Below, piece after piece: positions 31,524-40,420 of a stretch of DNA of 64,000 nucleotides. Origin of the DNA: Mangrovitalea sediminis (GTDB lineage: Bacteria; Pseudomonadota; Gammaproteobacteria; Pseudomonadales; Oleiphilaceae); assembly GCF_002514725.1 (NCBI RefSeq), contig NZ_NTLB01000001.1:992001-1056000 (forward strand), in the 5' to 3' direction. Position numbers and translations under genes: made by a program. Within the stretch, counting starts at the first letter, position 1; each line of letters begins with the position of its first letter. Below the pieces are notes generated by a model that was given only the letters and a program-made list of their open reading frames with translations, was not told the DNA's origin and did not search any database.

Positions 31524-34500
31524 ATCTCAATCCACTCCTCACCGTCCTGCTTAAAGTATTTGGTACCTAATTGTTTATAAACACCATCAACATGAAAAAT
31601 CATATTTGAATTCGGATGTCCAGCCTTCCATGTACATGCAGCCCATCGACACCCTCCCATATTAGGTTTCAAAAGCTCATCAATATTCGTATCTCTTTTA
31701 ACTTGATAAGAATTTGGATTTATCGTCAGCTGGCCATCATCAGGGTGCAGTGTAAGCATTGGAATTTTATCTCCTGGCTTATATGTTTTTTTATAGACTC
31801 CTTCTAACGGATCCCAATCCTCGATAGCAACACCAAGATCATCAGTAATTGTCGATCCTGGCAAACTATATACTGTCAACTCAGTCCCTTGGGGCATAAC
31901 AAAATGGTTATTTTCATCAATTGAGCCATGCCCGGCGAACACAACCCCCTGACAGTCCTCCTTTTTCGCCGACAACCCCCATGGATCAATCCAGCCAATT
32001 GGATTCGGCACATAGCGATAAAGATTGCAGCCCCCCAATAACCCAATCGGATCCTGATTAACAAACTGCCCCACTCCCGGATGGTAATACCGAAACCGGT
32101 TGTAGTGCAGTCCAGTTTCCTCATCGAAATACTGCCCCTGAAACCGAATCGGTGTCCGGACCTCCGCCACCTCTTCGCGAACCACATTGCCATAGGCGCT
32201 GTATCGAACCGACCACACCAGATTCCCGCGGTAGTCGCTCAGCTCCCTGGGCGTTCCCAAGTGGTCCAGGTGATAGTAATAGGTCTGCCCATTCTCAAGG
32301 TGCGCCAAGGGCCGGAAGGTGCCGGGTTCGAAGAGGTAGCGGCGTTGATGGTTGCCTCTGGATTCATTCAGCAGGACATCACCATCCCAAAGGAAGGTTG
32401 TCGTGCCAAAGGCATCGGATTTTTGGGTGCGGCGGCCCAAGGCGTCGTAGGCGAACTCTACGGTTTGGCCGTTGTGCTCGACGGCCACCAGCTGGTTCCA
32501 GGCGTTGTACCGATAATGTCGTTCCTGGCTGCGGTTGGCGCCCCAGCGTTCCTCGATCAGGTTGCCGGCGTCGTCATAACTGAAATGGCGATCGCCCTGC
32601 ATGATCAGGCGGCCGTGGCGGACCGGGCCGGGTGCGTTGCCGAGGGTTTCGTCGGGGGGCCCGAGCAAGGTACCGGCGGGATCGAAGGCGAAGCGCTCCT
32701 GAAGGTCGCCTTCCACAGCCAGCAGGCGATCGCGGGCGTCGTAGCGGTAACGGGTTTCGCCCTTGAGTTCGTCCCGCAATGTGCTGAGGCGTCCGGCGGC
32801 ATCGTAGCCATAGTCCCGCTGCTGACGAAGGCCGCCTTCGAAATGCTTGATGGTCTGCCGTGACAGGCGTCCCTGAGGGTCATAGTCGCTGTCGGTGAGG
32901 AGCTGCCCCTGGGTGCGGCGGATCTCTCGCCCCTGTGCATCGTACTGAAAGCGGGTCAGGGTCTGGCCATTCATCTGGACCGATTCCAGCAGCCCCGCAC
33001 GGTCATAGACATAATCGATGCGAGTGCGGTCCGGCCATTCGGTGGCGATCCTGCGGCCCATCCCATCGTAGCGATGGCTGGTCACCTGATCGTCCTGCCA
33101 TTCGGCCGTGCAGCGACCCAAGGGGTCATAGGCAAAACGGACGGCCCGGTGGTCGTTAACGGCCTGGGTCAGGAAGCCGCGGTCGTCGTAACCGAAATGT
33201 GCGGTCTCACCATCATTGGCGGCTTTCCTGAGCAGCCGCCCCAAACGATCACGCTCAAAATCGGTGTGCCGCGAGCCATCGCGGTGTTGAATCAGCTCCC
33301 CGGCGGCGTTGTAGCCATATTCCTGAACACGACCGTCGAAACCCATTTCTCGGATCAGGCGTTCGGCCCCATCGTAGGCCAGCTCGTAGCGTTCGCCGCG
33401 CTCATTGATCAGCGCGGTAAGATTGCGCTCCTTATCGTATTCGTATTCCAGTACCGAACCGTCGGGATTGATGCGGCGCTTTACCTGGGACAGGCCTTCA
33501 TAGTCATAGGCGGTGGCGTGACCTGCCGCGTCGACGTAGCGTGTGAGTTGTCCAGCCGGGTTATAGGTGAAGGTTTCCGTCAGTTTTCCGATGTCCGCAC
33601 CCTGACGCGTGCGTTCGAGCAGGCGCCCTTCCGGGTCCCAAACCAGTTCAATGCGGGAGCCATCGTCGCGTTCGATGCAGACGGGGCGGTCCTGATCGTC
33701 ATAGCGGTAACGGGTTCGGCGCTTCTCCGTATCGAGAATCGCACCGATACGCCCTTGGTTATCGTAGTCGTAGTGCGTCGAGTGACCGAACGCATCCCCT
33801 TCCGCCTGCAGCCGGCCCCATTGATCCCAGTGATAGGTCAGCTGGTGGCCGTCAGGTAACAGGACGGCCTGCAGATAACCCCGTTCGTCATACTGCCAAC
33901 GGGTGACACTACCGTCGGGTCGCCTCAGTTCCAGCGGCTGTCCCCAATGGTCGTATTGGCGGCGCCAGCTTCGGCCATCGGACTCGATAAGGGCAACTGG
34001 CCGGTCCTGTTCGTCGTATTCCAGCGACGTCGTCTGGCCGATCGCATTGGTCACGCCGGTCAGCCGGTCGCGGTCGTCGTAGTGATACTGCTCGGTCCGC
34101 TCTAAAGGGTCGCGCTTTGCGGACAGTCGGCCCCGGTCGTCGTAATAACGCACCCAAGCCTGTCCTTCACCGTCTATCTCGGCAGTAATCTGACCCTGCG
34201 CGTTGTAGCGGTATCCAAGACGTATGCCGCGGCTGTCGGTCGCGTAGCTGGCCCGGTTATCCGGATCCCATTCGAAACGGTAATCGTAGATACCGTCCTC
34301 ACCCCAATTTCGCAGGCAGCGCGCCTTTTCGTCGGCCCTATCCCATTCGAAGAACAAACGAAACCCCGAACGAAGCTGGCGCTCAGACAGCAAGTGGGAT
34401 CGATAACGGTAGCGCTCGCCCGGCCCGCCGGGATGTTCGACCGCCACCAGATCACCGTTCTCGTCGTAGCTGTAACGGATAAGGAAACGATGATGCGCCT

Positions 34501-36427
34501 CCAGGCCCTGGCGATAGCGCCTAAGCTCACAGAGCCGCCCATCATCGCCGTACCGCAACGAAAGTCCATTTCGCGCCCCGGCCACCCGCACCAGGCGCTC
34601 CTCGCGGTCATAAGCGAACATCAGCCGATGAGGCCCCTTGGCCAGGGCCATCAGACGCCACTGGCCCGGGGTGCCGGGAACGGGCGCAAAGAGGCGGTCG
34701 GGTTGTCCCGGCTGTCTCAGGCGGACCGTCATCTCGCTTTCGCGATACAGCACCAAACCTTCGGCAGCCTTGCGCGTCTTCTCGCCCGTGACGGGCCAGT
34801 GAATGGCCTGATGGCGACCTTCCGCGTCGACGAGTACCGCGTCATCGCCCTGGATTGCCAGGGTCTGCAAGGCATTGTGGCGCCAGCCATGGCCGAAGCC
34901 ATGATCGCTCAAGTCGCTGGAGCGATAGGTGCGGATGAAGGTGAACGGCAGGGGCCCCTCAATCGAGGCATCCTCCTGACGCAGCAATTCCTCGCCGGTC
35001 ACCATGCTGATGGGGCAGCCGTTAGTACAGATTTTCGATTCGCTGTCGGTGGCCAGGCCACTGCCGGTCGCTGCCGGCCGGGTTTCCGCTGTTTCCGGAA
35101 TCGCACGTGGCCGGTGTTCCAGCTCGCGTACCGCCAGCTTTTTCCCGACTTCCTTAACCCTGCTGTCCGTCGTCGTGCCGGCTTCGCGAAACAGGCGGCG
35201 TTTGGGAATCAGTTCCGCCAGATCCTGGATCAGTGCCCTGGCTTTGGCGAGCTGTTTCGAAGCGCTCAATGCGGACGCCGCTTCTCCAACCCCATCGGTC
35301 ACCAGCGCCAGAAGCAGATTGAACGCCACGCTTCCCAACATGTGCGCCTTGTCAGCCAGGGGCATCGCCTGGAAATACCGCTCCGGAAAATCCGCCAGCA
35401 AGCGGTACACCCTGGGATCGGTCGCCAGGACCTGCAACGTCTTGAAGCCACGCTGAAGCGCGTCCAAAGCTGCCGAGCCTTGGGCTGCCGCATGCTCCAA
35501 TGCGGCCTTGAGCTGCGCCATGTCTCCATGGGTCATGAGTTCGACCGCTCTGGCCTCCGCGTGCCACTGCGCCCCGGCAAGATCCACCATTGTTTCGACA
35601 CCGGACTTGCCGCTTTGGTAGAGTCCATCGAAAACGGCACCGGTCAGGATCACCCCCTCCATGAGCCAGCCGCTCTGGGCCAACTGGGCGTCCATCGTTT
35701 TGGCCCGTGCCCGGGTCTCGCTGACCATACCATCGAGAGCCGTTTGCAGCTTGGCGGTCGCCTCATTGATCTTGCGGTTAACGTCCGGGTCGCCGAACGT
35801 CACCTGGGCTTTGCCCAGCTTGAGCCGGGTCAGGTGTGCCTTACCCTGGCTGTCGAGCGTGCCGGTGTAAGTTTGACCGCCCGTCACCACCTTGTAGGGC
35901 AGGCCGCTCACCGGTGTTTGATCGTGCCAGTGATATTCCAGGTGAAGGTCGTGGAGCGTCTCGGGCTCCTGTGCGGTTTCGGTCGCGCGATTTTTGGCGA
36001 CGTTGCTGATTTCCGGCGTGACCACCGGCGGTAGCAGGTCAGACATCGTCCATCCGGGTGCCCGATAGAGGGGCAGGGTTGGCCTGGCGGCGGCATTCTC
36101 CCGATAAAGCACCAACTTCCCGGCGACAACCGCTTCCGCCACCCGTTGAATCAGACTGTCATGGTCAAGAGAGTCCACCCCGTCGCCAGGACGCCATTGA
36201 CCTGACTTGATCAGGCAGTCGTACCAGCAGGAAGGATAGGCGTCGCGGGGCGCCATTTGCTCCAGCCAGCGTACCAGTTGGCGGGCGTCGCTGTAGTCGT
36301 GGTTGATGGGGATATAGTGGGCCAGGTTGCGGGCATCACGGCCCACCTGCCAGTCGAAGGTGGCGATATCGACGAGGCCGTAACGGCCATTAAAAGGGTC
36401 TTCCAGCTCAACAGCGCCTAACAGCAC
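31520..36427 (-). CDS. Rhs-family polymorphic toxin with a Stv-like C-terminal tip
   Basis: A 1635-residue protein. Residues 1 to about 470 are a helical N-terminal region without PAAR or signal peptide. CPISMVTGEELLRQEDASIE and PLPFTFIRTYRSSDLSDHGF open the Rhs shell (DUF6531 type). About 20 YD repeats follow (YDDRGRLSAKRDP, YDEQDRPVALIE). The shell ends with the core signature DPIGLLGGCNLYRY and PNPIGWIDPWGL (about residue 1485), where self-cleavage normally occurs. The last 150 residues form the tip: VFAGHGSIDENNHFVMPQGT and PGSTITDDLGVAIED, resembling the putative-adhesin Stv domain found in polymorphic toxins. The tip is A+T-rich, unlike the shell. GTG start with AGGGAG upstream. No vgrG or T6SS gene is in the window. 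Confidence 0.88.
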   Translation of the reverse strand: MLLGAVELEDPFNGRYGLVDIATFDWQVGRDARNLAHYIPINHDYSDARQLVRWLEQMAPRDAYPSCWYDCLIKSGQWRPGDGVDSLDHDSLIQRVAEAVVAGKLVLYRENAAARPTLPLYRAPGWTMSDLLPPVVTPEISNVAKNRATETAQEPETLHDLHLEYHWHDQTPVSGLPYKVVTGGQTYTGTLDSQGKAHLTRLKLGKAQVTFGDPDVNRKINEATAKLQTALDGMVSETRARAKTMDAQLAQSGWLMEGVILTGAVFDGLYQSGKSGVETMVDLAGAQWHAEARAVELMTHGDMAQLKAALEHAAAQGSAALDALQRGFKTLQVLATDPRVYRLLADFPERYFQAMPLADKAHMLGSVAFNLLLALVTDGVGEAASALSASKQLAKARALIQDLAELIPKRRLFREAGTTTDSRVKEVGKKLAVRELEHRPRAIPETAETRPAATGSGLATDSESKICTNGCPISMVTGEELLRQEDASIEGPLPFTFIRTYRSSDLSDHGFGHGWRHNALQTLAIQGDDAVLVDAEGRHQAIHWPVTGEKTRKAAEGLVLYRESEMTVRLRQPGQPDRLFAPVPGTPGQWRLMALAKGPHRLMFAYDREERLVRVAGARNGLSLRYGDDGRLCELRRYRQGLEAHHRFLIRYSYDENGDLVAVEHPGGPGERYRYRSHLLSERQLRSGFRLFFEWDRADEKARCLRNWGEDGIYDYRFEWDPDNRASYATDSRGIRLGYRYNAQGQITAEIDGEGQAWVRYYDDRGRLSAKRDPLERTEQYHYDDRDRLTGVTNAIGQTTSLEYDEQDRPVALIESDGRSWRRQYDHWGQPLELRRPDGSVTRWQYDERGYLQAVLLPDGHQLTYHWDQWGRLQAEGDAFGHSTHYDYDNQGRIGAILDTEKRRTRYRYDDQDRPVCIERDDGSRIELVWDPEGRLLERTRQGADIGKLTETFTYNPAGQLTRYVDAAGHATAYDYEGLSQVKRRINPDGSVLEYEYDKERNLTALINERGERYELAYDGAERLIREMGFDGRVQEYGYNAAGELIQHRDGSRHTDFERDRLGRLLRKAANDGETAHFGYDDRGFLTQAVNDHRAVRFAYDPLGRCTAEWQDDQVTSHRYDGMGRRIATEWPDRTRIDYVYDRAGLLESVQMNGQTLTRFQYDAQGREIRRTQGQLLTDSDYDPQGRLSRQTIKHFEGGLRQQRDYGYDAAGRLSTLRDELKGETRYRYDARDRLLAVEGDLQERFAFDPAGTLLGPPDETLGNAPGPVRHGRLIMQGDRHFSYDDAGNLIEERWGANRSQERHYRYNAWNQLVAVEHNGQTVEFAYDALGRRTQKSDAFGTTTFLWDGDVLLNESRGNHQRRYLFEPGTFRPLAHLENGQTYYYHLDHLGTPRELSDYRGNLVWSVRYSAYGNVVREEVAEVRTPIRFQGQYFDEETGLHYNRFRYYHPGVGQFVNQDPIGLLGGCNLYRYVPNPIGWIDPWGLSAKKEDCQGVVFAGHGSIDENNHFVMPQGTELTVYSLPGSTITDDLGVAIEDWDPLEGVYKKTYKPGDKIPMLTLHPDDGQLTINPNSYQVKRDTNIDELLKPNMGGCRWAACTWKAGHPNSNMIFHVDGVYKQLGTKYFKQDGEEWIEI

Positions 36428-36634
36428 GGCAATAACTCCCTCTGCCTTGAAACAACAGGTAGGCGGAAAGCAGGGAGAGGAGCACAGGAGAAGAGCGGCC
36501 CTTAATCCTTGGGGAAATCTTGGCTTTCCTTGCCAAAACCTGTTCCGGCCTGTCAGTGGCCGGGATCAGTGGGTTGGAATCTTAGCGATATCGCAGCCGA
36601 ATGCCAACCCGGAGGTGGGCCGACCGAACAGGCC
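36428..36634. other. Intergenic region upstream of rhs
   Basis: 207 bases between the rhs GTG and the end of the upstream regulator gene. It contains the rhs ribosome site; no clear promoter was recognised. Confidence 0.35.
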
Positions 36635-37450
36635 TCAGCGCGGCCGCGCCTCGAAATGCCATTCGCCCGGTTCCAGGTCGTTTCGAATCGCCTGCTTGAC
36701 ACTGTCATCGATGTCGGTAGAGCCCTCACGGAACAGGCCGCACATCCGCCAGGCCTCGCGGAGATTGAGTCGACGGCCGAGGTAGTCGTAAACCACGCGG
36801 GTGCTGGTCGGCACCCTTTCGGCGCTGGCTGACACGCCGCTCCGCAATCCCGTCAGGCGAGCCACCCGGTTCTTGAAACTGGGATACAGAATAGTCTGGG
36901 TGATCTCGTTGCCGGTCAGGGACTCGTAATCCACCATGAAGATACGATCGGTCAGCAGGAAAGCCATCCCCAGGTACTTGCCATGATAGACCCGCTCTCC
37001 GCTGTCGCGGCGGGCGATGCGTTCGGTCCGTTGATAATAGATGCCGCCCTGATCGGCCCGGAAATGCACCAGCGTGCGAAGGATGCTGCCGGGATAGGCC
37101 ATCGACTGGTAGGTTTCAAAGTAATAGCCGAGATAGGGCTCAAACGCCGCAGTCCCCAGACGCTGCAGCCGCTCCAGATGCTCGCCGTATGGCGCAGGCT
37201 TGCGCTCCCGGCGTTGATTGGGCCGCACTCTCAGCAACTGCGTGAGTTGGGCATGCGGCATCAGGATTTCGTGTTCCTCCAGCCCAAAGAAGTCGCAGAG
37301 CCTGCGCATATGATGGGCGGAGGGCTTGTACTGGCCGCTCAGGTAACGGTTGAACTGGGAACGATTGAGACTCAGCCGGCGACAGACTTCGGCAATGGAT
37401 TTGTAATGACTGCACAGCAGCCGCAGATTCTCTGCCAGATCCGAACTCAC
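36635..37450 (-). CDS. Helix-turn-helix (XRE-like) regulator divergent from aspA
   Basis: A 271-residue regulator. The N-terminal DNA-binding domain (about residues 5-65) includes SIAEVCRRLSLNRSQFNRYL and DFFGLEEHEILM, an XRE/Cro-type fold. A C-terminal domain of about 180 residues (YFETYQSMAYPGSILRTLVH, DRIFMVDYESLTGNEI) has no family I can name and could sense a ligand. It starts with GTG and is divergent from aspA-ansA over a 205-base gap that holds a 10-base inverted repeat. It is therefore the likely regulator of aspartate/asparagine use (inference). Confidence 0.75.
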   Translation of the reverse strand: MSSDLAENLRLLCSHYKSIAEVCRRLSLNRSQFNRYLSGQYKPSAHHMRRLCDFFGLEEHEILMPHAQLTQLLRVRPNQRRERKPAPYGEHLERLQRLGTAAFEPYLGYYFETYQSMAYPGSILRTLVHFRADQGGIYYQRTERIARRDSGERVYHGKYLGMAFLLTDRIFMVDYESLTGNEITQTILYPSFKNRVARLTGLRSGVSASAERVPTSTRVVYDYLGRRLNLREAWRMCGLFREGSTDIDDSVKQAIRNDLEPGEWHFEARPR

Positions 37451-37524
37451 AACCGACCCCCAACCCTCGACGACATATCCACACCCCTAAAACACCCGCA
37501 TTTTCCTGCATAAGACAGGCTATT

Positions 37525-37577
37525 CGCAGTTTGATGCAGTTTGTACATACAGGCACACCATTATAGTTCAAACTGCG
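37525..37577. promoter_or_regulatory. Candidate operator/promoter of aspA
   Basis: CGCAGTTTGA (37525-37534) and TCAAACTGCG (37568-37577) are perfect inverted arms; an extra GCAGTTTGT (37536-37544) repeats the left arm. TTGTAC (37541) and TATAGT (37562) between them could be the promoter hexamers, although the 15-base spacer is short. Binding by the divergent XRE-like regulator would cover the promoter. Confidence 0.5.
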
Positions 37578-37655
37578 AAATTGTCTGTCGCACTGCCCCA
37601 TGTTTCCATGAGCGCTGTCATTCCACTCCTTTTATGGCCCTTCTCCGAGATGAAC

Positions 37656-39080
37656 ATGGACATCGCAAGCAGTACCACCACTCCCGCCTTTCGCCTGGAA
37701 CACGACCTGTTGGGTGAAGAGCCTGTTCCCGTCGATGCCTATTACGGTATCCAGACGCAGCGGGCCGTGCAGAACTTCCGGATTTCCGGTGTCCCTATCA
37801 GCCATTTTCCCGAGCTGATCCGTTCCCTCGCGATGGTGAAGCAGGCCGCCGCCTTTGCCAACCTGCAAACCGGCCAGTTAGATGCCAACAAGGCCTCGGT
37901 CATCGAGCAGGCCTGCCGCGAAATCATTGCCGGAAAATGGCATGACCAGTTCGTCGTCGACCTGATCCAGGGTGGCGCCGGCACCTCGACCAACATGAAT
38001 GCCAACGAGGTGATCGCCAATCGCGCGCTGGAACTGATGGGGCGGCGTCGGGGTGAGTACGAGTACCTGCACCCGAACAACGACGTGAACATGTCCCAGT
38101 CGACCAACGACGCCTATCCCACTGCGGCGCGGCTGGCGGTAATCTTTGCTGCCTTTCCCCTGCTCGAGGCACTGGAAACCCTGATCGCGGGGCTGGAGGA
38201 AAAGGCCAAGGAATTCGAGCCGGTCCTGAAAATGGGGCGTACCCAGATGCAGGATGCGGTACCTATGACGCTGGGCCAGGAATTCAAGGCCTTTGCCGTG
38301 ACCTTGCGCGAGGAAATCGAGCGCATTTGCCAGGCCTCCGCCCTGCTGCATGAAATGAACCTGGGCGGCACCGCCATTGGCACCGGGCTTAACGCACACC
38401 CCGATTATGCTGCCATCGCCATTGCCGAACTGGCCGCCATTTCCGGCCAGCCGGTGGTAGCCGGCGCAGACCTGATCGAAGCCACCTCCGACGTCGGCGC
38501 CCTGGTCATGTTCTCCGGCACGCTCAAGCGTCTCGCGATCAAGCTGTCCAAGGTCTGCAACGACCTGCGTCTGCTGTCGAGCGGCCCGCGCACAGGTTTT
38601 AACGAAATCAACCTGCCGCCCATGCAACCAGGCTCGTCGATCATGCCGGGCAAGGTCAACCCGGTAATTCCGGAGGCCGTCAACCAGACCGCCTTCCAGG
38701 TCATCGGCAACGACGTCGCCATTACCCTGGCCGCCGAAGCCGGTCAGCTACAGTTGAATGCCATGGAACCGCTGATCTTCTACAACCTGCTCAACGGCAT
38801 CCGCATGCTCGGCGAAGCCATCACCATGCTGAACGAGCGCTGCATTCGCGGCATCACCGCGAACCAGGAACATTGTGAGACACTGGTACGCAACAGCATC
38901 GGTATCGTGACTGCACTGAATCCCTATATCGGTTACGCCAACGCGACACGGATTGCCAAGCGGGCACTCGAAACCGGACGCGGCGTGGTGGAACTGGTTC
39001 TAGAGGAGAAATTGCTGTCACCGGCGATGCTCGACGAACTGTTGCAGCCGCGCACGATGCTCGCGCCGCGAAGGAGGTAG
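37656..39080 (+). CDS. aspA: Aspartate ammonia-lyase
   Basis: A 474-residue enzyme of the fumarase/aspartase superfamily that converts L-aspartate to fumarate and ammonia. It has VDAYYGIQTQRAVQNFRISG near the start, the substrate-binding segments GAGTSTNMNANEV and PNNDVNMSQSTNDAYPT, and the flexible-loop signature GSSIMPGKVNPV at about residue 327, which holds the catalytic serine. ATG at 37656 is likeliest, because MDIASSTT leads directly into the conserved N-terminus; an ATG two codons upstream is also possible. It is followed 2 bases later by the asparaginase gene, giving asparagine to aspartate to fumarate in one operon. Confidence 0.93.
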   Translation: MDIASSTTTPAFRLEHDLLGEEPVPVDAYYGIQTQRAVQNFRISGVPISHFPELIRSLAMVKQAAAFANLQTGQLDANKASVIEQACREIIAGKWHDQFVVDLIQGGAGTSTNMNANEVIANRALELMGRRRGEYEYLHPNNDVNMSQSTNDAYPTAARLAVIFAAFPLLEALETLIAGLEEKAKEFEPVLKMGRTQMQDAVPMTLGQEFKAFAVTLREEIERICQASALLHEMNLGGTAIGTGLNAHPDYAAIAIAELAAISGQPVVAGADLIEATSDVGALVMFSGTLKRLAIKLSKVCNDLRLLSSGPRTGFNEINLPPMQPGSSIMPGKVNPVIPEAVNQTAFQVIGNDVAITLAAEAGQLQLNAMEPLIFYNLLNGIRMLGEAITMLNERCIRGITANQEHCETLVRNSIGIVTALNPYIGYANATRIAKRALETGRGVVELVLEEKLLSPAMLDELLQPRTMLAPRRR

Positions 39081-39082
39081 GT

Positions 39083-40099
39083 TTGGTTTCTCGCATCCTG
39101 TTGATTTACACCGGTGGCACCATCGGCATGATCCGCTCCGATGAAGGTTACGTGCCGACCAAGGGCTTCGAATCCCTGCTGCGGCAGCGGCTGGAAGCGG
39201 CCATGCCCAGCGACAACTTCGAATTCGACTATGTGGAGTTCGAGGAACTGATCGATAGCGCCAACATCCAGCCCTACCACTGGACGGCGCTGGCGGAGCT
39301 GATTCGGCATAACTACCGGAACTACGCCGGTTTCGTGGTATTGCATGGCACCGACACCATGGCGTTCACCGCCTCGGCCCTGTCGTTCATGCTGAGGGGC
39401 CTGGACAAGCCGGTCATCCTGACGGGGTCCCAGATTCCCCTGACGGAACTGCGCAACGACGCCAAGGACAACCTGATCACGGCCATGCTGTTGGCGCGTG
39501 ACTACCCGATCCACGAGGTCTGCCTGTATTTCAACGGCCGCCTGATGCGGGGCAACCGGACCACAAAGGCGAATGCCACCGGCTTCGAAGCCTTTGACTC
39601 GCCGAACTTTCCGGACCTGGGTCAGGTGGGGATCGACATCCACCTGCAGCAGCAGCCCCTGCCACCCACCCGTCAGATGCTGTCTGCGCCGCTGTTCGAA
39701 CCCCATGCGGTGGTTGCCCTGAAACTGTTCCCCGGGATTTCGGCGGATTTTGTCAGCCGCGTCTTGGCGGATGCGCGGATCCGCGCTTTTGTGATGAGCA
39801 GTTTCGGTGTCGGCAATATGCCCCATCAGAACAAGGCCCTGGTCGCCGCGCTGACCGACGCAAGTCAGCGGGGTGTGGTCATTGTCAATATTACCCAATG
39901 CATGCGGGGACGCGTCAGCCAGGAAACCTATGCCACGGGCAGGGTGCTGCACGATGCGGGCGTGGTGAGTGGCGCGGATATGACCTTCGAGGCAGCCTTT
40001 ACCAAACTGCATGTTCTATTGGCGGAAACGCCCCATCCAGAACAGGTGCGCCAACAGGTTGCACAGAATCTCTGCGGAGAATTGAGTCTGCCCCATTAA
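39083..40099 (+). CDS. ansA: Type I (cytoplasmic) L-asparaginase
   Basis: A 338-residue asparaginase without a signal peptide, so cytoplasmic. It has the N-terminal catalytic Thr in IYTGGTIGM, the second active-site segment VVLHGTDTMAFTA, and PVILTGSQIPL with the NDAKDNL continuation. It hydrolyses asparagine to aspartate and ammonia, feeding the AspA encoded just upstream. The start is TTG at 39083: AAGGAGGT lies 4 bases before it and no ATG or GTG fits. Confidence 0.92.
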   Translation: MVSRILLIYTGGTIGMIRSDEGYVPTKGFESLLRQRLEAAMPSDNFEFDYVEFEELIDSANIQPYHWTALAELIRHNYRNYAGFVVLHGTDTMAFTASALSFMLRGLDKPVILTGSQIPLTELRNDAKDNLITAMLLARDYPIHEVCLYFNGRLMRGNRTTKANATGFEAFDSPNFPDLGQVGIDIHLQQQPLPPTRQMLSAPLFEPHAVVALKLFPGISADFVSRVLADARIRAFVMSSFGVGNMPHQNKALVAALTDASQRGVVIVNITQCMRGRVSQETYATGRVLHDAGVVSGADMTFEAAFTKLHVLLAETPHPEQVRQQVAQNLCGELSLPH

Positions 40100-40124
40100 A
40101 CCGGGAGAAAAGGGAGGAACCGTT

Positions 40125-40412
40125 TTGCGTCAGCAATACATCATCAATTCGAAAGACCATCCGTCAGCCCAGGCATCGAACCTGAGCGACGAGGCCGGGA
40201 CCCCGGCCCGAAGCTATCTTCAATACCGTTCACTGCGAGACAGCGCCCTGGACCCGCAGGCAGGGCCCGAGAGCGAGCGTCTGCCGACCAAAAAGGCATT
40301 TACGATGCGACTCGACGCCGATGTGCTGGCCTGGTTCCAGAGTCAGGGACGCGGTTACCAGACGCGAATCAATCAGCTCCTGCGCCAGCACATGGAAGCC
40401 CAGGAGTCCTGA
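40125..40412 (+). CDS. BrnA-like antitoxin-family protein without a BrnT partner
   Basis: A 95-residue protein. The C-terminal half (KKAFTMRLDADVLAWFQSQG, then GYQTRINQLLRQHMEA) is the ribbon-helix-helix-like segment of BrnA/DUF4415 antitoxins. The N-terminal half is polar and unrelated. There is no brnT toxin gene beside it. It sits 25 bases after ansA with its own AGGGAGGA and a TTG start, so it may be an operon member acting as a regulator and not half of a toxin-antitoxin pair. Confidence 0.75.
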   Translation: MRQQYIINSKDHPSAQASNLSDEAGTPARSYLQYRSLRDSALDPQAGPESERLPTKKAFTMRLDADVLAWFQSQGRGYQTRINQLLRQHMEAQES

Positions 40413-40420
40413 TCACCGGC

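Noticed and set aside
34394-36034. Long frame antisense to the Rhs gene
   Set aside because: A shadow of the Rhs coding sequence; no ribosome site or family resemblance.
40125-40412. Complete BrnTA toxin-antitoxin module
   Set aside because: No BrnT-like frame lies on either side of the BrnA-like gene.
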